Below, one piece after another: positions 5,411-5,812 of a stretch of DNA of 5,812 nt. The notes beneath the pieces were generated by a model. It made no database searches and was not told the DNA's origin. It worked only from the letters and a program-made list of their open reading frames with translations. The translations under genes and the position numbers were made by a program. Position 1 is the stretch's first letter; the number at the start of each line of letters is the position of its first letter. This stretch comes from Chitinophagaceae bacterium (GTDB lineage: Bacteria; Bacteroidota; Bacteroidia; Chitinophagales; Chitinophagaceae): assembly GCA_020853515.1 (NCBI GenBank), contig JADYYU010000052.1:1-5812 (forward strand), written 5' to 3'.

Positions 5411-5812
5411 ATGAAAGCAAAACCTGTAAAAAAAGAAGTAGTAAAAAAGACCGCTACGAAAAGCAGTGCTAAAAAATCAGCTCCGAAAAAATCAGCCGCA
5501 AAAAAGGACGAAGACGATGAGGATGATTTAGATGAGGATGATGATATTTCGCTGCCGAAAGCTTCCGCAAAGAAAGGCGCAAAGGCAAAGTCATTGGATG
5601 ATGATGATGATGACGATGATGATTTTGATGACGACGAAGATCTGGATGACGATGACATTGATGACGAGTTTGAAGAATTTGATATGCCAACTTCAAAATC
5701 AAAATTAAAAAAGCCGGGTAAAGATGCCGATGACGAGCTGGAAGATTTTAAAATTGATGACGACTTAGGCCTCGACCTGTTTGACGATAAATTTGATGAC
5801 GATGATGATGAT
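5411..5812 (+). CDS. Low-complexity protein: Lys/Ala-rich N-terminus then alternating poly-Asp and basic blocks (runs off the right edge)
   Basis: ATG at 5411 opens 134 codons without a stop to the window edge. Residues 1-32 are Lys/Ala/Ser-rich (KKTATKSSAKKSAPKK), like a histone H1 or HU-type tail. Then come acidic block 33-45, basic linker 50-60 (KASAKKGAKAK), acidic block 63-91 that opens with nine Asp, basic linker 96-104 (KSKLKKPGK), acidic block 105-126, and a final Asp run from 129. There is no signal peptide, membrane segment or catalytic motif. The codons are well-formed, and Asp alternates GAT and GAC, so the acidity is probably selected rather than pure repeat slippage. Possible roles are a disordered nucleic-acid or ribosome-associated protein, a DNA mimic, or the disordered N-terminus of a larger protein whose folded part lies to the right. 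I do not recognise a named family. It follows purA by 79 AT-rich bases with no clear terminator between, so read-through from purA is possible. Confidence 0.8.
   Translation, partial: MKAKPVKKEVVKKTATKSSAKKSAPKKSAAKKDEDDEDDLDEDDDISLPKASAKKGAKAKSLDDDDDDDDDFDDDEDLDDDDIDDEFEEFDMPTSKSKLKKPGKDADDELEDFKIDDDLGLDLFDDKFDDDDDD
5597..5623 (+). repeat. GAT/GAC trinucleotide tract coding for nine Asp
   Basis: Five GAT, one GAC and three GAT codons run in frame and encode Asp63-Asp71. Changes in copy number would alter the length of the poly-Asp block by whole residues without shifting the frame. Shorter GAT/GAC runs recur at 5536-5544 and at the right edge (5795-5812). Confidence 0.85.

Noticed and set aside
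5290..5702. Two minus-strand frames rich in Ser or His
   Set aside because: Poly-Ser and His-rich products are the antisense translation of the GAT/GAC tract; the plus-strand frame has a good ATG and a consistent charge pattern.
5536..5812. Repeating GAT units as a CRISPR-like or mobile repeat array
   Set aside because: The units are in-frame Asp codons within one open reading frame, with no spacers and no flanking repeats or target duplications.
1..5812. A defence island or wholly new multi-gene system
   Set aside because: mqnE, purA and DUF4197 are ordinary core genes, and no nuclease, toxin, reverse transcriptase, integrase or transposase motif is visible; only the metal module and the right-edge protein stand out.

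Overview
The window looks like a chromosomal segment from a Bacteroidota bacterium, most likely of the Chitinophagaceae or a close relative. The reasons are: a metal-type TonB-dependent receptor with a Bacteroidota-style CCNLSESFET plug, a HYC_CC_PP-type cysteine-rich protein, a DUF4197 protein and a futalosine-pathway menaquinone gene; several matches to the phylum's -7 promoter box (TAnnTTTG); and AT-rich leaders without Shine-Dalgarno sequences. This placement is an inference from protein families and promoter style.

Positions 1-1773, minus strand, hold what looks like a metal-handling gene set read right to left: a small secreted Cys-rich protein of the HYC_CC_PP type (1372-1773), a secreted heavy-metal-associated (HMA) domain protein with a Cys/His-rich tail (932-1291), and the first 313 residues of a TonB-dependent outer-membrane receptor (1-939), which runs off the left edge. 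The HMA and receptor genes overlap by 8 bases (ATGAATAG), which suggests translational coupling. The probable picture is a periplasmic metal binder working with an outer-membrane metal or metal-chelate transporter; copper is the usual guess for this family, but the sequence does not fix the metal.

Positions 1903-3042, minus strand, encode the radical-SAM enzyme aminofutalosine synthase (mqnE). It is divergent from a secreted DUF4197 protein (3177-3938, plus strand), and the 134-base gap between them carries a TAnnTTTG box for each direction. A strong hairpin terminator follows the DUF4197 gene, and its T-run merges into the probable promoter of purA (adenylosuccinate synthetase, 4066-5331). 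The window ends inside a low-complexity protein (5411 to the right edge) that begins with a Lys/Ala-rich, histone-H1-like tail and continues as alternating poly-Asp and short basic blocks.

Most of the window is ordinary core genome. The parts that deserve a second look are the metal module, including a possible outer-membrane-protein relic and a GNRA-capped hairpin between its first two genes, and the charge-patterned protein at the right edge. I see no CRISPR array, insertion sequence, RNA gene or phage gene.
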